Below, piece by piece: positions 35,964 through 45,198 of a stretch of DNA of 64,000 nt. The notes under the pieces are model-generated. The model saw only the letters and a program-made list of their open reading frames with translations, searched no databases and was not told where the DNA came from. The translations under genes and the position numbers were made by a program. Position 1 is the first letter of the stretch. Each line of letters starts with the position of its first letter. Origin of the DNA: Methylorubrum thiocyanatum (GTDB lineage: Bacteria; Pseudomonadota; Alphaproteobacteria; Rhizobiales; Beijerinckiaceae); assembly GCA_014138645.1 (NCBI GenBank), contig JACJIB010000006.1, positions 1 to 64,000 on the forward strand, written 5' to 3'.

Positions 35964-36385
35964 GCAGAAGCTCCAGAGGCAGCAGGCGTGCTGCACTGCA
36001 ATGTAAGCGCTGCAACATGGCCATCTACCGCCCGCGAGACAGCCGCGTGACCGGGAGGCTGGTCTGCGTTCACGGCAGGACGACCCCGCGCGACAGCCCC
36101 GAGCTCCCTTCTCAGCGCCGCCTTCTCGATCCCGGTACGAAGACCGCAGGATCGAAAAAGAATCTCCCTGCCTGCCCGCGAACAACAACCAAACTCTCCT
36201 CCGCTCCGGAAAAACAACGCAAAAACAATCCGTTGATTTGCCCCACCTCAGGTCCCTAAATTTCAGGACAACAACGTCCCAACAACGCTCCGCAGATCTT
36301 CGAAGACCGAAGGTCCGAAACGCTCCTTCCGGAGTTTTCGGGCGTCGGTCTCCCGTGCCTGCGGTCCTGACCCGGATCTCTCGCG
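35964..36385. promoter_or_regulatory. Divergent AT-richer region between MFS gene and ssuE
   Basis: A 422-base gap. CTGCAA occurs at 35996-36001 and 36010-36015 (with CTGCAC at 35991-35996), close to the MFS start, as candidate regulator half-sites. From 36150 to 36310 the DNA is rich in A and C (GAAAAACAACGCAAAAACAA) and poor in G, a likely start region for the ssu transcript. No gene is supported inside. No clear terminator or riboswitch was seen. Confidence 0.45.
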
Positions 36386-36973
36386 ATGCCCGCACGGATC
36401 GTTGCCTTCTCCGGCAACACGCACCGCCCCTCCCGCACCCGCACCCTGGTCGAGGCGGTGGCCGCCGAGTTGTCGCGCCTGCGCCCGATCGACCTCAAGG
36501 TCTACGATCTGGTCGATGCCGGCACCGGGATCGCGGTCGCGAGCCGATCCGCCCTGCCGCTCCCGGCGGCACGGATCGTGGAGGCCCTCGAATCGGCGGA
36601 TGCGCTGATCGTCGGCTCGCCGGTCTACAAGGGCAGCTATGCGGGCCTGTTCAAGCACCTGATCGACTTCGTCGCCCCCGAAGCCTTGATCGGCAAACCG
36701 GTGGTGCTGACCGCGACCGGGGGCGGCCCGCGCCATGCGCTCGTGGTCGAGCATTCGCTTCGCCCGCTGTTCGGCTTCTTCTCGGCCCAGGCCGCGCCGA
36801 CCGCGGTCTATGCCGGCGATACCGAGATCAGCGAGGGCCGCGTCGCCGACGAGATCGTGCGCGCCCGGGTGGCCCAGGCCGCGGCCGAACTCGCCCGGCT
36901 CCTCGACGTCGCGCAGGGCGCAAACGTCTCCGCCGCGGCCTCGGCGCCGCTGGCGAGCGCCGCCGCCCGCTGA
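36386..36973 (+). CDS. ssuE: NAD(P)H-dependent FMN reductase SsuE
   Basis: A 195-residue flavodoxin-fold reductase that supplies FMNH2 to the SsuD monooxygenase. The N-terminus IVAFSGNTHRPSRTRTLVEAV contains the FMN phosphate loop, and GSPVYKGSYAGLFKHLIDFV and TATGGGPRHALVVEHSLRPLFGFF are typical of SsuE/MsuE. An Ala-rich tail ends the protein. It is the first gene of the ssuEACBD run, followed 8 bases later by the first binding-protein gene. Confidence 0.93.
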   Translation: MPARIVAFSGNTHRPSRTRTLVEAVAAELSRLRPIDLKVYDLVDAGTGIAVASRSALPLPAARIVEALESADALIVGSPVYKGSYAGLFKHLIDFVAPEALIGKPVVLTATGGGPRHALVVEHSLRPLFGFFSAQAAPTAVYAGDTEISEGRVADEIVRARVAQAAAELARLLDVAQGANVSAAASAPLASAAAR

Positions 36974-36981
36974 GGCCCGCG

Positions 36982-37956
36982 ATGCTCGATCGCCGCCAGC
37001 TCCTCGCCGGCCTCGCCGCGGCCGGCACCGCGCTCCCGCTGCGCCGCGCCGATGCCGTGGAACCGGGCGTGCTGCGCATCGGCTACCAGAAGAACGGCAT
37101 CCTGGCCGTCGCCCGGGAGCAGGCCACGATCGAGGCCGCGCTGAAGCCGCGGAACGTCAGCGTGCGCTGGGTCGAGTTCTCGTTCGGCCCGCCGCTGCTG
37201 GAGGCGCTGAATCTCGGCGCGATCGATTTCGGCCAGACCGGCGACGCCCCGCCGATCTTCGCCCAGGCCGCGGGCGCAGGTCTCGTCTACGCGGCGGCGC
37301 AGCCCAAGGGCGGCTCGGGCTCGGCGATCCTGCTGCCGAAAGGCTCCTCCATCGCCACGCTCGCCGACCTCAAGGGCAAGCGCGTCGCCTTCGCCAAGGG
37401 ATCGAGCGCGCACAACCTCACCGTCGCGGCGCTGGAGAAGGCGGGCCTCACCTACCGCGACATCACCCCGGTCCTGCTCGCGCCGGCCGACGGCGCGGCG
37501 GCGTTTGCCGGCGGCACGATCGACGCCTGGACGGTGTGGGATCCCTACTTCGCCATCGCCGAGGAGGGGCAGGGCGCCCGCATCCTCGTGCAGGCCTCGG
37601 ACATCACCCCCACCAACAACTTCTTCCTCGCGAACAAAGCCTTCGCCGAGGAGCAGCCCGACGCGCTCAAGGCGGCCATCGCGGCGCTCGGCGAGGTCGC
37701 GGTCTGGTGCGAGGCCAACCGTCCCAGCGTCGCGGCGAGCCTGTCGAAGATCACCGGCGTGCCGCTCGCCGCCACGCGCCGCGCGGTCGAGCGCATCCGC
37801 TTCGTCATCGCGCCGATGGATGCGGCGGTGACCACCGAGCAGCAGCGTATCGCCGACCGCTTCCACGCCATCGGCGTGATCCCTCGCCCGGTGCGGGTGT
37901 CCGACATCGTCTGGACGCCACCCGAGACCTCCAACAAGACCCAGAACAACGGGTGA
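36982..37956 (+). CDS. ssuA: Aliphatic sulfonate binding protein SsuA (copy 1)
   Basis: A 324-residue periplasmic binding protein. The signal MLDRRQLLAGLAAAGTALPLRR has a twin arginine, which suggests Tat export. The mature part starts LRIGYQKNGILAVA and has the family segments GPPLLEALNLGAIDFGQTGDAPPIFAQA, KGSSAHNL and DAWTVWDPYFA. It captures alkanesulfonates for the SsuCB transporter. The gene lies between ssuE and ssuC with 8-base gaps on each side. Confidence 0.92.
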   Translation: MLDRRQLLAGLAAAGTALPLRRADAVEPGVLRIGYQKNGILAVAREQATIEAALKPRNVSVRWVEFSFGPPLLEALNLGAIDFGQTGDAPPIFAQAAGAGLVYAAAQPKGGSGSAILLPKGSSIATLADLKGKRVAFAKGSSAHNLTVAALEKAGLTYRDITPVLLAPADGAAAFAGGTIDAWTVWDPYFAIAEEGQGARILVQASDITPTNNFFLANKAFAEEQPDALKAAIAALGEVAVWCEANRPSVAASLSKITGVPLAATRRAVERIRFVIAPMDAAVTTEQQRIADRFHAIGVIPRPVRVSDIVWTPPETSNKTQNNG

Positions 37957-37964
37957 GCCGAACC

Positions 37965-38843
37965 ATGGCCGATTCCGCCGCGATCCGATCGCTCCCCGGC
38001 CGCGCGAACCGCGCCGAGGCCGCCGCGCCGCTTGCGCGTAGAGCCCAGCCAAGCAAGTCCCAGCCAGGCAGGTCCCTACGCTTGCCGACGGGCAAGCTCC
38101 TGCCCTGGCTGCTGCCGACGCTCGTCATCGTCGGCTGGCAGGCGGCGGCCTCGCTGGGGCTGGTCTCGACCCGGTTCATGCCCGCGCCGCTCGACGTCGC
38201 CGCCGCCGGCTGGCGCCTCGCCCAGACCGGCGAACTCTGGGAGAACCTGTGGGTGAGTTTTGCCCGCGCGGCATCCGGCTTTCTCATCGGCGGCGGCATC
38301 GGGCTCTTCTTCGGGCTCGCCAACGGCCTCTCGAACCTCTCGGAAAAGCTCACCGACACCACGCTGCAGATGGTGCGCAACGTGCCCCACCTGTCGCTGA
38401 TCCCGCTGGTGATCCTGTGGTTCGGCATCGACGAGGGGGCCAAGCTCTTCCTCGTGGCGCTCGGCGTGTTCTTTCCGATCTACGCCAACACCCTGCACGG
38501 CATCCGCTCCGTCGATCCGCAGCTGATCGAGATGGGGCGGGTCTACGGCATGAACCGGCGCGAGCTGTTCTGGCGCGTGGTGCTGCCCGGCGCGCTGCCC
38601 TCGATCTTCGTCGGCATCCGCTACGCGCTCGGCATCATGTGGCTGACGCTGATCGTCGCCGAGACGATCTCGGCCAATTCCGGGCTCGGCTACATGGCGA
38701 TGCAGGCCCGCGAGTTCATGCTGGTCGATGTCGTGGTGCTGGCGATCCTGATCTACGCCGCGCTGGGCAAGCTCGCCGACAGCCTGACCCGGGCGCTGGA
38801 GCGCACCTGCCTCGCCTGGAACCCGGCCTACCGCAACACCTGA
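37965..38843 (+). CDS. ssuC: Alkanesulfonate ABC transporter permease SsuC
   Basis: A 292-residue BPD-type permease with six or seven membrane segments. The EAA-type cytoplasmic loop is present ([30 protein letters not shown]), and earlier segments [36 protein letters not shown] sequence are typical of SsuC/TauC. The first 40 residues are a basic, Ala/Pro-rich extension. It forms the inner-membrane channel with the SsuB ATPase encoded 23 bases downstream. Confidence 0.93.
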   Translation: MADSAAIRSLPGRANRAEAAAPLARRAQPSKSQPGRSLRLPTGKLLPWLLPTLVIVGWQAAASLGLVSTRFMPAPLDVAAAGWRLAQTGELWENLWVSFARAASGFLIGGGIGLFFGLANGLSNLSEKLTDTTLQMVRNVPHLSLIPLVILWFGIDEGAKLFLVALGVFFPIYANTLHGIRSVDPQLIEMGRVYGMNRRELFWRVVLPGALPSIFVGIRYALGIMWLTLIVAETISANSGLGYMAMQAREFMLVDVVVLAILIYAALGKLADSLTRALERTCLAWNPAYRNT

Positions 38844-38866
38844 TCCCTCATCCCGCGAGCGCATCC

Positions 38867-39658
38867 ATGTCCGCTGCCACCGCCCTGCGCGTCGAGGATC
38901 GGTCCGCGCACCGTCCCGACGCCGGCCTCGCCATCGCCCTGCGCGGCCTGACCAAGAGCTTCGACGGGGGCGCCCCCGTCATCCGCGGCCTCGACCTCAC
39001 CATCCCCGCCGGCCAGTTCGTCGCCGTGGTCGGCCGCTCGGGCTGCGGCAAGAGCACCCTGCTGCGCCTGATCCTCGGCCTCGAAGAGCCCACCGCCGGC
39101 CGCGTGACGGTCGACGGCGGTGTTGGCAATGGTGCCGGCCAGTCGAAGAAGATCATGTTCCAGGAGCCGCGGCTGCTGCCCTGGGCCCGGGTCGCCGACA
39201 ACGTCGCCGTCGGGCTCGGGCGCGAGACGCCCCGCGCCGAGCGGCGCAAGCGGGCGCTCGGCGTGCTCGACGAGGTCGGGCTCGCGGAGAAGGCCGGCAA
39301 CTGGCCCGCGACCCTGTCCGGCGGCCAGCGCCAGCGCGTGGCGCTCGCCCGCGCGCTCGTCAGCCGCCCGGCGCTGCTGGCGCTCGACGAGCCGCTCGGC
39401 GCGCTCGACGCGCTCACCCGCATCGAGATGCAGGAGATGATCGAGCGCATCTGGGAGGCACAGGGCTTCACCGCGATCCTCGTCACCCACGATGTCGGCG
39501 AGGCGGTGGCGATGGCCGACCGCATCCTCGTGGTCGAGCAGGGCACGATCGCCCTCGACGTCCCGGTCGACGTGCCGCGCCCGCGCCGCCGCGGCGACCC
39601 GGCGCTCGCCGAACTCGAAGGCCGCATCCTCGAGCGGCTTCTCGGCCACCGCGCCTGA
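38867..39658 (+). CDS. ssuB: Alkanesulfonate ABC transporter ATP-binding protein SsuB
   Basis: A 263-residue ATPase. Walker A is [14 protein letters not shown], the Q-loop is [17 protein letters not shown], the signature is [15 protein letters not shown] and Walker B is [16 protein letters not shown], all characteristic of the nitrate/sulfonate/taurine group. The His switch is [10 protein letters not shown]. It energises SsuC. It is preceded by ssuC and followed 28 bases later by ssuD. Confidence 0.94.
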   Translation: MSAATALRVEDRSAHRPDAGLAIALRGLTKSFDGGAPVIRGLDLTIPAGQFVAVVGRSGCGKSTLLRLILGLEEPTAGRVTVDGGVGNGAGQSKKIMFQEPRLLPWARVADNVAVGLGRETPRAERRKRALGVLDEVGLAEKAGNWPATLSGGQRQRVALARALVSRPALLALDEPLGALDALTRIEMQEMIERIWEAQGFTAILVTHDVGEAVAMADRILVVEQGTIALDVPVDVPRPRRRGDPALAELEGRILERLLGHRA

Positions 39659-39686
39659 CTTTTTTTCGATTTTTGGAGCGTACCCC

Positions 39687-40874
39687 ATGACCGCGCAGAG
39701 CCGCCCCCCCGCCGACGGCAAGACCGACGTTCTCTGGTTCCTGCCCACCCACGGCGACGGCCGCTATCTCGGCGCCTCCGAAGGCGCCCGCGACGTCTCG
39801 CTGCCCTATCTGCGCCAGATCGCCCAGGCCGCGGACGACCTCGGCTATTACGGCGTGCTGCTGCCGACCGGCCGCTCCTGCGAGGATTCCTGGGTCGTCG
39901 CCTCGGCGCTCGCCCCCCTGACCCAGCGCCTGCGCTTCCTCGTCGCCGTGCGCCCCGGCCTGCAGGAGCCGTCGGTCGCCGCGCGCATGGCCGCGACCTT
40001 GGACCGGATCTCGGATGGGCGCCTCCTCATCAACGTCGTGACCGGCGGCGACCCCGTCGAACTGAAGGGCGACGGCGTCTTCCTCGACCACGACGAGCGC
40101 TACGTCGTCACCGACGAGTTCCTCCACATCTGGCGCGGTCTGATGGCCGGCGAGACCGTGAACTTCGAGGGCAAGCACCTGCGCACCGAGAACGGCCGGG
40201 TGATCTTCCGCCCCGTGCAGGCGCCCTATCCGCCGCTCTATTTCGGCGGCTCCTCGCCCGCCGGCATCGAGGTCGCGGCCGAGCATTGCGAGGTCTACCT
40301 CACCTGGGGCGAGCCCCCGGCCGGCGTCGCCGAAAAGATCGCCCGCGCCCGGGAGGCGGCCGAGAAGAAAGGCAAGACCTTCTCTTACGGCATCCGTCTG
40401 CACGTGATCGTGCGCGAGACCGAAGCCGAGGCCTGGGACGCGGCCGACCGGCTGATCTCGCGGCTCGACGACGCCACCATCGCCCAGGCTCAGGCCACCC
40501 TGAAGCGCCAGGACTCCGTCGGCCAGAGCCGGATGATGGCGCTTCACGGCGGCGACCGCTCGAAGCTCGTCGTCTCGCCGAATCTCTGGGCCGGCGTCGG
40601 CCTCGTGCGCGGCGGGGCGGGCACCGCGCTCGTCGGCTCGGCCGATCAGGTCGCCGACCGGATGAAGGAATACATCGATCTCGGCATCGACCGCTTCATC
40701 CTCTCCGGCTACCCGCATCTGGAGGAAGCCTACCGCTTCGCCGAGCTGGTCTTCCCGAAGCTTCCCTTGCGCGCGACCACTGGCAACGCGCCGAGCACGG
40801 CCCGCAACAACGGCCCGTTCGGCGAGGTCATCGCCAACGACATCGTCCCGACCCGCCGCGTCGGCGCCCACTGA
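39687..40874 (+). CDS. ssuD: FMNH2-dependent alkanesulfonate monooxygenase SsuD
   Basis: A 395-residue luciferase-fold enzyme that desulfonates C-1 alkanesulfonates to aldehyde and sulfite using FMNH2 from SsuE. Family landmarks: [31 protein letters not shown] with the conserved active-site Cys, [40 protein letters not shown] and [18 protein letters not shown]. The mobile loop region near residue 290 ([22 protein letters not shown]) is intact. Cytoplasmic. The gene is last of the core ssuEACBD genes. Confidence 0.95.
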   Translation: MTAQSRPPADGKTDVLWFLPTHGDGRYLGASEGARDVSLPYLRQIAQAADDLGYYGVLLPTGRSCEDSWVVASALAPLTQRLRFLVAVRPGLQEPSVAARMAATLDRISDGRLLINVVTGGDPVELKGDGVFLDHDERYVVTDEFLHIWRGLMAGETVNFEGKHLRTENGRVIFRPVQAPYPPLYFGGSSPAGIEVAAEHCEVYLTWGEPPAGVAEKIARAREAAEKKGKTFSYGIRLHVIVRETEAEAWDAADRLISRLDDATIAQAQATLKRQDSVGQSRMMALHGGDRSKLVVSPNLWAGVGLVRGGAGTALVGSADQVADRMKEYIDLGIDRFILSGYPHLEEAYRFAELVFPKLPLRATTGNAPSTARNNGPFGEVIANDIVPTRRVGAH

Positions 40875-40892
40875 GCGGGGAGTTTCCGTCCG

Positions 40893-41867
40893 ATGACCGC
40901 CCGCACCCGCGCCGTCCCCGCATCCTCGCTGCTGCCGCGCCTCTGGCTGGCGCTCGCCGCACTGATCTTCGTCAGCCTGACGCTGGCGGCGCACGCGCAG
41001 GAGCCCACGGTGCGGGTCGGCTACCAGAAATACGGCACCCTGGTCCTGCTGAAGGGCCGCGGCACCCTCGAGCCGCGGCTGAAGGCGCTCGGCTACCGGG
41101 TGCAATGGTCGGAGTTCCCCTCCGGCCCGCCGCTGATGGAGGCGCTCAATGCAGGCGCCGTCGATTTCGGCTCGGCGGGCGAGACCCCGCCGATCTTCGC
41201 CCAGGCGGCGAGCGACGCGCTGGCTTACGTCGCCCACGAGCCGGCCGCGCCCAAGGGCGAGGCGATCCTGGTGCCGAAGGCGAGCCCGATCCAGTCGGTC
41301 GCCGACCTGCGGGGGAAGAAGGTCGCGCTCAACAAGGGCTCGAACGTCCACTATCTGCTGGTGCGGGCCATCGAGGCGGCGGGCCTGAGCCTGTCCGACA
41401 TCACTCCCGTCTACCTCGCGCCCGCCGATGCGCGGGCGGCGTTCGAGCGCGGCGCGGTGGATGCCTGGGTGATCTGGGATCCGTACTTCGCCGCCGCCGA
41501 GGCCGGCGGCAACGCCCGGGTGCTGGCCGACGGCACCGGCCTCGTGCCGAACCACCAGTTCTATCTCTCCTCCAAGAGCTTCGCCGCCGAGAACGGCCCG
41601 GCGCTCGACGCCATCGTCGCGGCGATCGCCGAGGTCGACGCCTGGGCCAAGGACAACACCGACGCCGTGTCCAAGGAGCTGGCGCCGTCCGTCGGCATCC
41701 CGGCGCCGATCCTGAGCGTCGCGCTCAAGCGCCAGACCTACGGCATCCGGCCCCTCGACGAGGCCGTGACGAAGGAACAGCAGCGCATCGCCGACACCTT
41801 CCACGGATTGAAGCTCGTGCCGAAGACCGTCGACATCGCCGGTGCCGTGCGCAAGCCGGGAAGCTGA
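40893..41867 (+). CDS. SsuA-like sulfonate binding protein (copy 2)
   Basis: A 324-residue periplasmic binding protein with a Sec-type signal (PRLWLALAALIFVSLTLAA, cleaved near AHAQ). It shares the SsuA core: VRVGYQKYGTLVLL, PSGPPLMEALNAGAVDFGSAGETPPIFAQA, NKGSNVHYLLVRA and DAWVIWDPYFA. It differs from copy 1 in the pocket-lining segments and its signal type. It begins 18 bases after ssuD and has no permease of its own, so it probably feeds the same SsuCB with a different ligand range. Confidence 0.9.
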   Translation: MTARTRAVPASSLLPRLWLALAALIFVSLTLAAHAQEPTVRVGYQKYGTLVLLKGRGTLEPRLKALGYRVQWSEFPSGPPLMEALNAGAVDFGSAGETPPIFAQAASDALAYVAHEPAAPKGEAILVPKASPIQSVADLRGKKVALNKGSNVHYLLVRAIEAAGLSLSDITPVYLAPADARAAFERGAVDAWVIWDPYFAAAEAGGNARVLADGTGLVPNHQFYLSSKSFAAENGPALDAIVAAIAEVDAWAKDNTDAVSKELAPSVGIPAPILSVALKRQTYGIRPLDEAVTKEQQRIADTFHGLKLVPKTVDIAGAVRKPGS

Positions 41868-41894
41868 ACGGGCCTCTTCCCCCGATCTCTCCTG

Positions 41895-41992
41895 CTCCTT
41901 GTGGGGAGGAGCCGGAGGTGGGGGTGCCTCAGAATGAAGCGGAGCGGTGCCTCCTGCACCACCCCCACCCCGAACCCCTCCCCACGAGGGGG
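41895..41992. repeat. Imperfect palindromic repeat between two ssuA copies
   Basis: A left arm near 41897-41925 (CCTTGTGGGGAGGAGCC) and a right arm near 41957-41990 (CGAACCCCTCCCCACGAGGG) are imperfect inverted copies, with a shorter inner stem. It fills most of the 160-base gap inside the ssu operon. It resembles dispersed repeats of the 'ccctccccac' type and could shape processing of the polycistronic message. Confidence 0.75.
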
Positions 41993-42027
41993 AGGGGAAT
42001 CCCTCTCGAGAAAACCAGAAATAGCTC

Positions 42028-42987
42028 ATGAACCGCCGGTCCGCCGCCCGCCTCGTCCTCGCTGGCTTCGCGCTCAGCCTCCTCGGCCGCAGCCCGGCCG
42101 CGGCGGAGGACGCCACCCTGCGCATCGGTTACCAGCGCTCATCGGCGCTGATCTCGCTGCTGCGCGAGGACGCGACGCTGGAGACGGCCCTGAAGCCCCT
42201 CGGCGTCAGCGTGTCGTGGCACGAATTCACCAGCGGCCTTCCGATCATGGAGGCGCTCAATGTCGGCCGCATCGACGTCTCGGCGGATGTCGCCGACACC
42301 GTGCCGGTCTTCGCCCAGGCCGCGGGCGCCAAGATCACCTACATCGCCCAAGAAGCCGCCTCGCCGCAGGCGCAGGCGATCCTCGTGCCGGGTGATTCCC
42401 CGTTGAAGAGCGTGGCCGAGTTGAAGGGCCGCAAGGTCGCGGTCACCAAGGGCGCCGGCAGCCACTACCTGCTGCTCGCCGCGCTGAAGGCGGAGGGGCT
42501 GCCGTTCAAGAGCATCACCCCGGCCTACCTCACCCCGGCGGACGGACGCAGCGCGCTGGCCGGCGGCAGCGTCGATGCCTGGGTGGCGTGGGACCCGTTC
42601 CTGTCGGCGGCGCAGATCCAGGCCGGAGCGCGCATCCTGAAGGACGGCACCGGGCTCTCGGCCTACAAGCGCTATTATCTCGCCTCCGACGCCTATGCGG
42701 AAAAGCGCGCCGACGTGCTGACCCTGCTCGTCGCCAAGCTGCGCGAGGCCGGGGCGTGGGTGAAGGCCAACCCGGACGCGGCCGCCGCGCGGCTGGGCGC
42801 CCTGTGGAAGATCGAACCCGACATCGTGAAACAGGCCAATGCCCGCCGCTCCTACCGGGTCGAGCCGGTGAGCCGCGAGGGGCTCGCCGAGCAGCAGACC
42901 ATCGCCGACGCCTTCCGCGGCGAGGGGCTGCTGCCGCGCCCGGTCGACGCCGCCGCGCTGCCGGTCTGGGATGCACCCTCGCGCTGA
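42028..42987 (+). CDS. SsuA-like sulfonate binding protein (copy 3)
   Basis: A 319-residue periplasmic binding protein. The signal NRRSAARLVLAGFALSLLG has an Arg pair and a cleavage site near AAAED. The core has LRIGYQRSSALISLLR, TSGLPIMEALNVGRIDVSADVADTVPVFAQA, TKGAGSHYLLLAA and DAWVAWDPFLSA. It is more divergent than copies 1 and 2: the PPIFAQA-type motif reads VPVFAQA and the DFG is DVS, so the ligand is probably different. It follows the repeat element and precedes the FAD protein by 28 bases. Confidence 0.88.
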   Translation: MNRRSAARLVLAGFALSLLGRSPAAAEDATLRIGYQRSSALISLLREDATLETALKPLGVSVSWHEFTSGLPIMEALNVGRIDVSADVADTVPVFAQAAGAKITYIAQEAASPQAQAILVPGDSPLKSVAELKGRKVAVTKGAGSHYLLLAALKAEGLPFKSITPAYLTPADGRSALAGGSVDAWVAWDPFLSAAQIQAGARILKDGTGLSAYKRYYLASDAYAEKRADVLTLLVAKLREAGAWVKANPDAAAARLGALWKIEPDIVKQANARRSYRVEPVSREGLAEQQTIADAFRGEGLLPRPVDAAALPVWDAPSR

Positions 42988-43015
42988 GGGAGAGTGCGCT
43001 TCGAGGACGTTCACG

Positions 43016-44398
43016 ATGACCCGTCAGGCCAGCCTGCCCCCCATCGCGGTGATCGGGGCGGGGTTCAGCGGCACCATGGCCGCGCTCCAGCTCCTCTCCG
43101 CCCTGCCGCCGGAACGGCCGGTCCTGCTCTGCGAGCGCGGAGGCAGCTTCGCCCGCGGGCTGGCCTACGGCACCGGCAACCCGGCCCATCTGCTCAACGT
43201 GCGCGCCGCCAACATGAGCGCCTTTCCGGACCGGCCGGGCCACTTCGAGGATTGGCTCTCCGGCGCCGATCTCCGTGAGGGCGTGGTCAAGACCCCGGCC
43301 GGCACCTTCGTGGCACGGGGCCATTACGGCAGCTATCTCACCGATCTCCTGACCGCAGCCGTGACCGGGCCGGGCGCACCGCGCCTGCACCTCGTCAACG
43401 ACGGCGTGGTCGATCTGGAGCCGCGGGGCGGCGGCTTCCTGCTGCGCACCGAGGGCGGACAGACGCATGCCATCGCCGGGGCCGTGCTCGCCATGGGCAA
43501 CCTCGCATCGGCCGCACCGAAGAGCCGCCACAGCCTGGACCCTTGGGCGCCCGAGAGCTTCGGGCGCCTGCACCCGCACGCGCCGGTCCTCATCGTCGGA
43601 ACCGGGCTGACCATGCTCGACGCCGTGGCGAGCCTGCGGGCGCAGGGCTTTGCCGGCGCGATCCTCGCCCTGTCGCGCCGCGGCCTGCTGCCGAACGCCC
43701 ACGCCCCCGCCGAGCCCTGGCCGACCCCCGATCTCACCCCGGCCGACTTCGCGTCCCTGCAGCGGCTCCTGACCCGCATCCGCACGGAGGTGGCGCGGGC
43801 GGCCGAGACGGGCGCGGGCTGGCACGGTGTCATCGACGCCCTGCGCCCGCTCACCGACACGATCTGGCGCAGCCTGCCGCCGCGCGAGCAGGCCCGGTTC
43901 CAGCGCCACCTGCGCCCCTTCTGGGACGTGCATCGCCACCGCACCGCCCCGCCCGCGGCCCGGACCATCGCCGACGAGATCGCCCGCGGCGCCCTGACGG
44001 TGCGGGCCGGGCGCCTGCTGGACATCGAGGACGAGGCGGCGCAGGCGGTGGTGACCCTGCGTCTGCGCGGCGCCGAGCGCCCCGAGCGCCTCGCGGTCCA
44101 GGCGATGATCGACGCCACCGGCTTCGGTCACCTCAAGGAGAGCCGCGACCCGCTGCTGCGGCGGCTGATGGACCGGGGCCTCGTCCGTCCCGGCCCGTTC
44201 GGGCTCGGCCTCGACGCCGGCGTCGATTACCGCGCGCGCGGCGCCTCGCCCGGCGAGGGCAGGGGACCGCTCTGGATCCTCGGGCCGCTCCTGCGCGGCG
44301 TGCTGTGGGAATGCACCGCGGTGCCCGACATCCGCAACGAGGCGGCGGACTTGGCCGGTCTCGTCGCCGCGAACCTCGACCGCGCCGCCGCGGCCTGA
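43016..44398 (+). CDS. FAD/NAD(P)-binding protein (COG4529-like)
   Basis: A 460-residue protein with an N-terminal dinucleotide-binding motif IAVIGAGFSGTMAALQLL and a second Rossmann motif VLIVGTGLTMLDAVASL near residue 195. The segment GLAYGTGNPAHLLNVRAANMSAFPDRP is diagnostic of the NAD_binding_9/HcaE-like group of FAD proteins. It contains no membrane segment. It is the last gene of the ssu operon, 28 bases after the third binding protein. An oxidoreductase role for the released organic product is possible but not shown. Confidence 0.85.
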   Translation: MTRQASLPPIAVIGAGFSGTMAALQLLSALPPERPVLLCERGGSFARGLAYGTGNPAHLLNVRAANMSAFPDRPGHFEDWLSGADLREGVVKTPAGTFVARGHYGSYLTDLLTAAVTGPGAPRLHLVNDGVVDLEPRGGGFLLRTEGGQTHAIAGAVLAMGNLASAAPKSRHSLDPWAPESFGRLHPHAPVLIVGTGLTMLDAVASLRAQGFAGAILALSRRGLLPNAHAPAEPWPTPDLTPADFASLQRLLTRIRTEVARAAETGAGWHGVIDALRPLTDTIWRSLPPREQARFQRHLRPFWDVHRHRTAPPAARTIADEIARGALTVRAGRLLDIEDEAAQAVVTLRLRGAERPERLAVQAMIDATGFGHLKESRDPLLRRLMDRGLVRPGPFGLGLDAGVDYRARGASPGEGRGPLWILGPLLRGVLWECTAVPDIRNEAADLAGLVAANLDRAAAA

Positions 44399-44726
44399 CC
44401 CAAAACCAACGTCCGCGCCGTCCCGAGGCGGCGGAGAGCCTCGGCTCTCCGCCGCCTCACGCATTCGTGACGCCGGCCGAACGCGGTCCCGATCCTCCGG
44501 CTCGCGGGTCGAACGCAGCGCAAATCCCTGTTCTCAATGCCGTTTCGCACCGCATGCGGGCGCAATTTGGCGCGCCGGCTCACAAATCGGAATCGTTCTA
44601 AAGAGCTGGACGCGAGTTTGGAGCTGTTCTAATTAAAGGGCGTGACGGCGGGACGTGACGGGCCGGACGGTTCGGAACGGCAGACCCGCCAGCCAGAGAC
44701 GACCGAACGGATATCGGAGAGAGATC
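44399..44726. promoter_or_regulatory. Intergenic region with two ICE-like boxes
   Basis: A 328-base gap after the ssu operon. The last 140 bases are less GC-rich. Two tandem sites fit the rhizobial iron-control element pattern TTTAGAA-N3-TTCTAAA: 44586-44602 (left half 4/7, right half 7/7) and 44617-44633 (left 5/7, right 6/7). They lie 94-141 bases before the start of the small four-Cys protein. The first 180 bases show nothing notable. Confidence 0.4.
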
Positions 44727-44936
44727 ATGGCCACCAACAGCAACGCCGCCTGCCAGAGCTGCCGCTTCTTCGACGACCACAAGACCAACGGCGCCCAGGC
44801 GTCGGGCGATCAGGGCCTGTGCCGCTTCAACCCGCCGGTGAGCCAGCCCGATCCGCAGGGCCAGGGCCTCTGGCCGGTGGTCGCTTCCAAGGATTGGTGC
44901 GGCCACTTCACCGCCGACGTCACCCCGGCCGAGTGA
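44727..44936 (+). CDS. Small four-Cys protein
   Basis: A 69-residue cytoplasmic protein. Cysteines are in CQSCRFF (10 and 13), GLCRFNPP and DWCGHF, spaced as C-x2-C, ~24, C, ~21, C. This could bind zinc or a small Fe-S cluster. Conserved-looking aromatic segments GLWPVVASKDWC and RFNPPVSQP suggest a real fold. The ATG follows GGAGAGAG. The frame remains open upstream, but the ribosome site and the Cys motif fix the start at 44727. It has its own strong terminator. Function unknown; the upstream boxes hint at iron control. Confidence 0.75.
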   Translation: MATNSNAACQSCRFFDDHKTNGAQASGDQGLCRFNPPVSQPDPQGQGLWPVVASKDWCGHFTADVTPAE

Positions 44937-44967
44937 TCGGCCGGACGCGACAGAGTTCTCTGAAAGG

Positions 44968-44999
44968 GGGCCGGTGCCGTGCGCACCGGCCCTTTTTTT
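44968..44999 (+). terminator. Rho-independent terminator after the four-Cys gene
   Basis: GGGCCGGTGC (44968-44977) pairs with GCACCGGCCC (44983-44992) around a 5-base loop, followed directly by seven T. It begins 31 bases after the stop. This is the most canonical terminator in the window. Confidence 0.95.
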
Positions 45000-45198
45000 G
45001 CGGGTTACCCCGCATGTCCCGGCTCGGCCGCACGAAGGCCGGCGAATTGCGTCGGGACCGCCCCGCATCGGTCATGATCCGGTCACCTTCCGATTCGATG
45101 GCTGCGGCGAAGGGGCAACGGTCCGCGAGCGGACGGCCCGGTCGTCAAGTTGAACGGTGCGGCCGGTCTCGCCGCCGCGCCCGAGTGGGGATGATTGC

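Noticed and set aside
39483..42125. 880-codon minus-strand frame opposite ssuD and ssuA copies
   Set aside because: Shadow translation; all motifs of SsuD and the binding proteins are on the plus strand.
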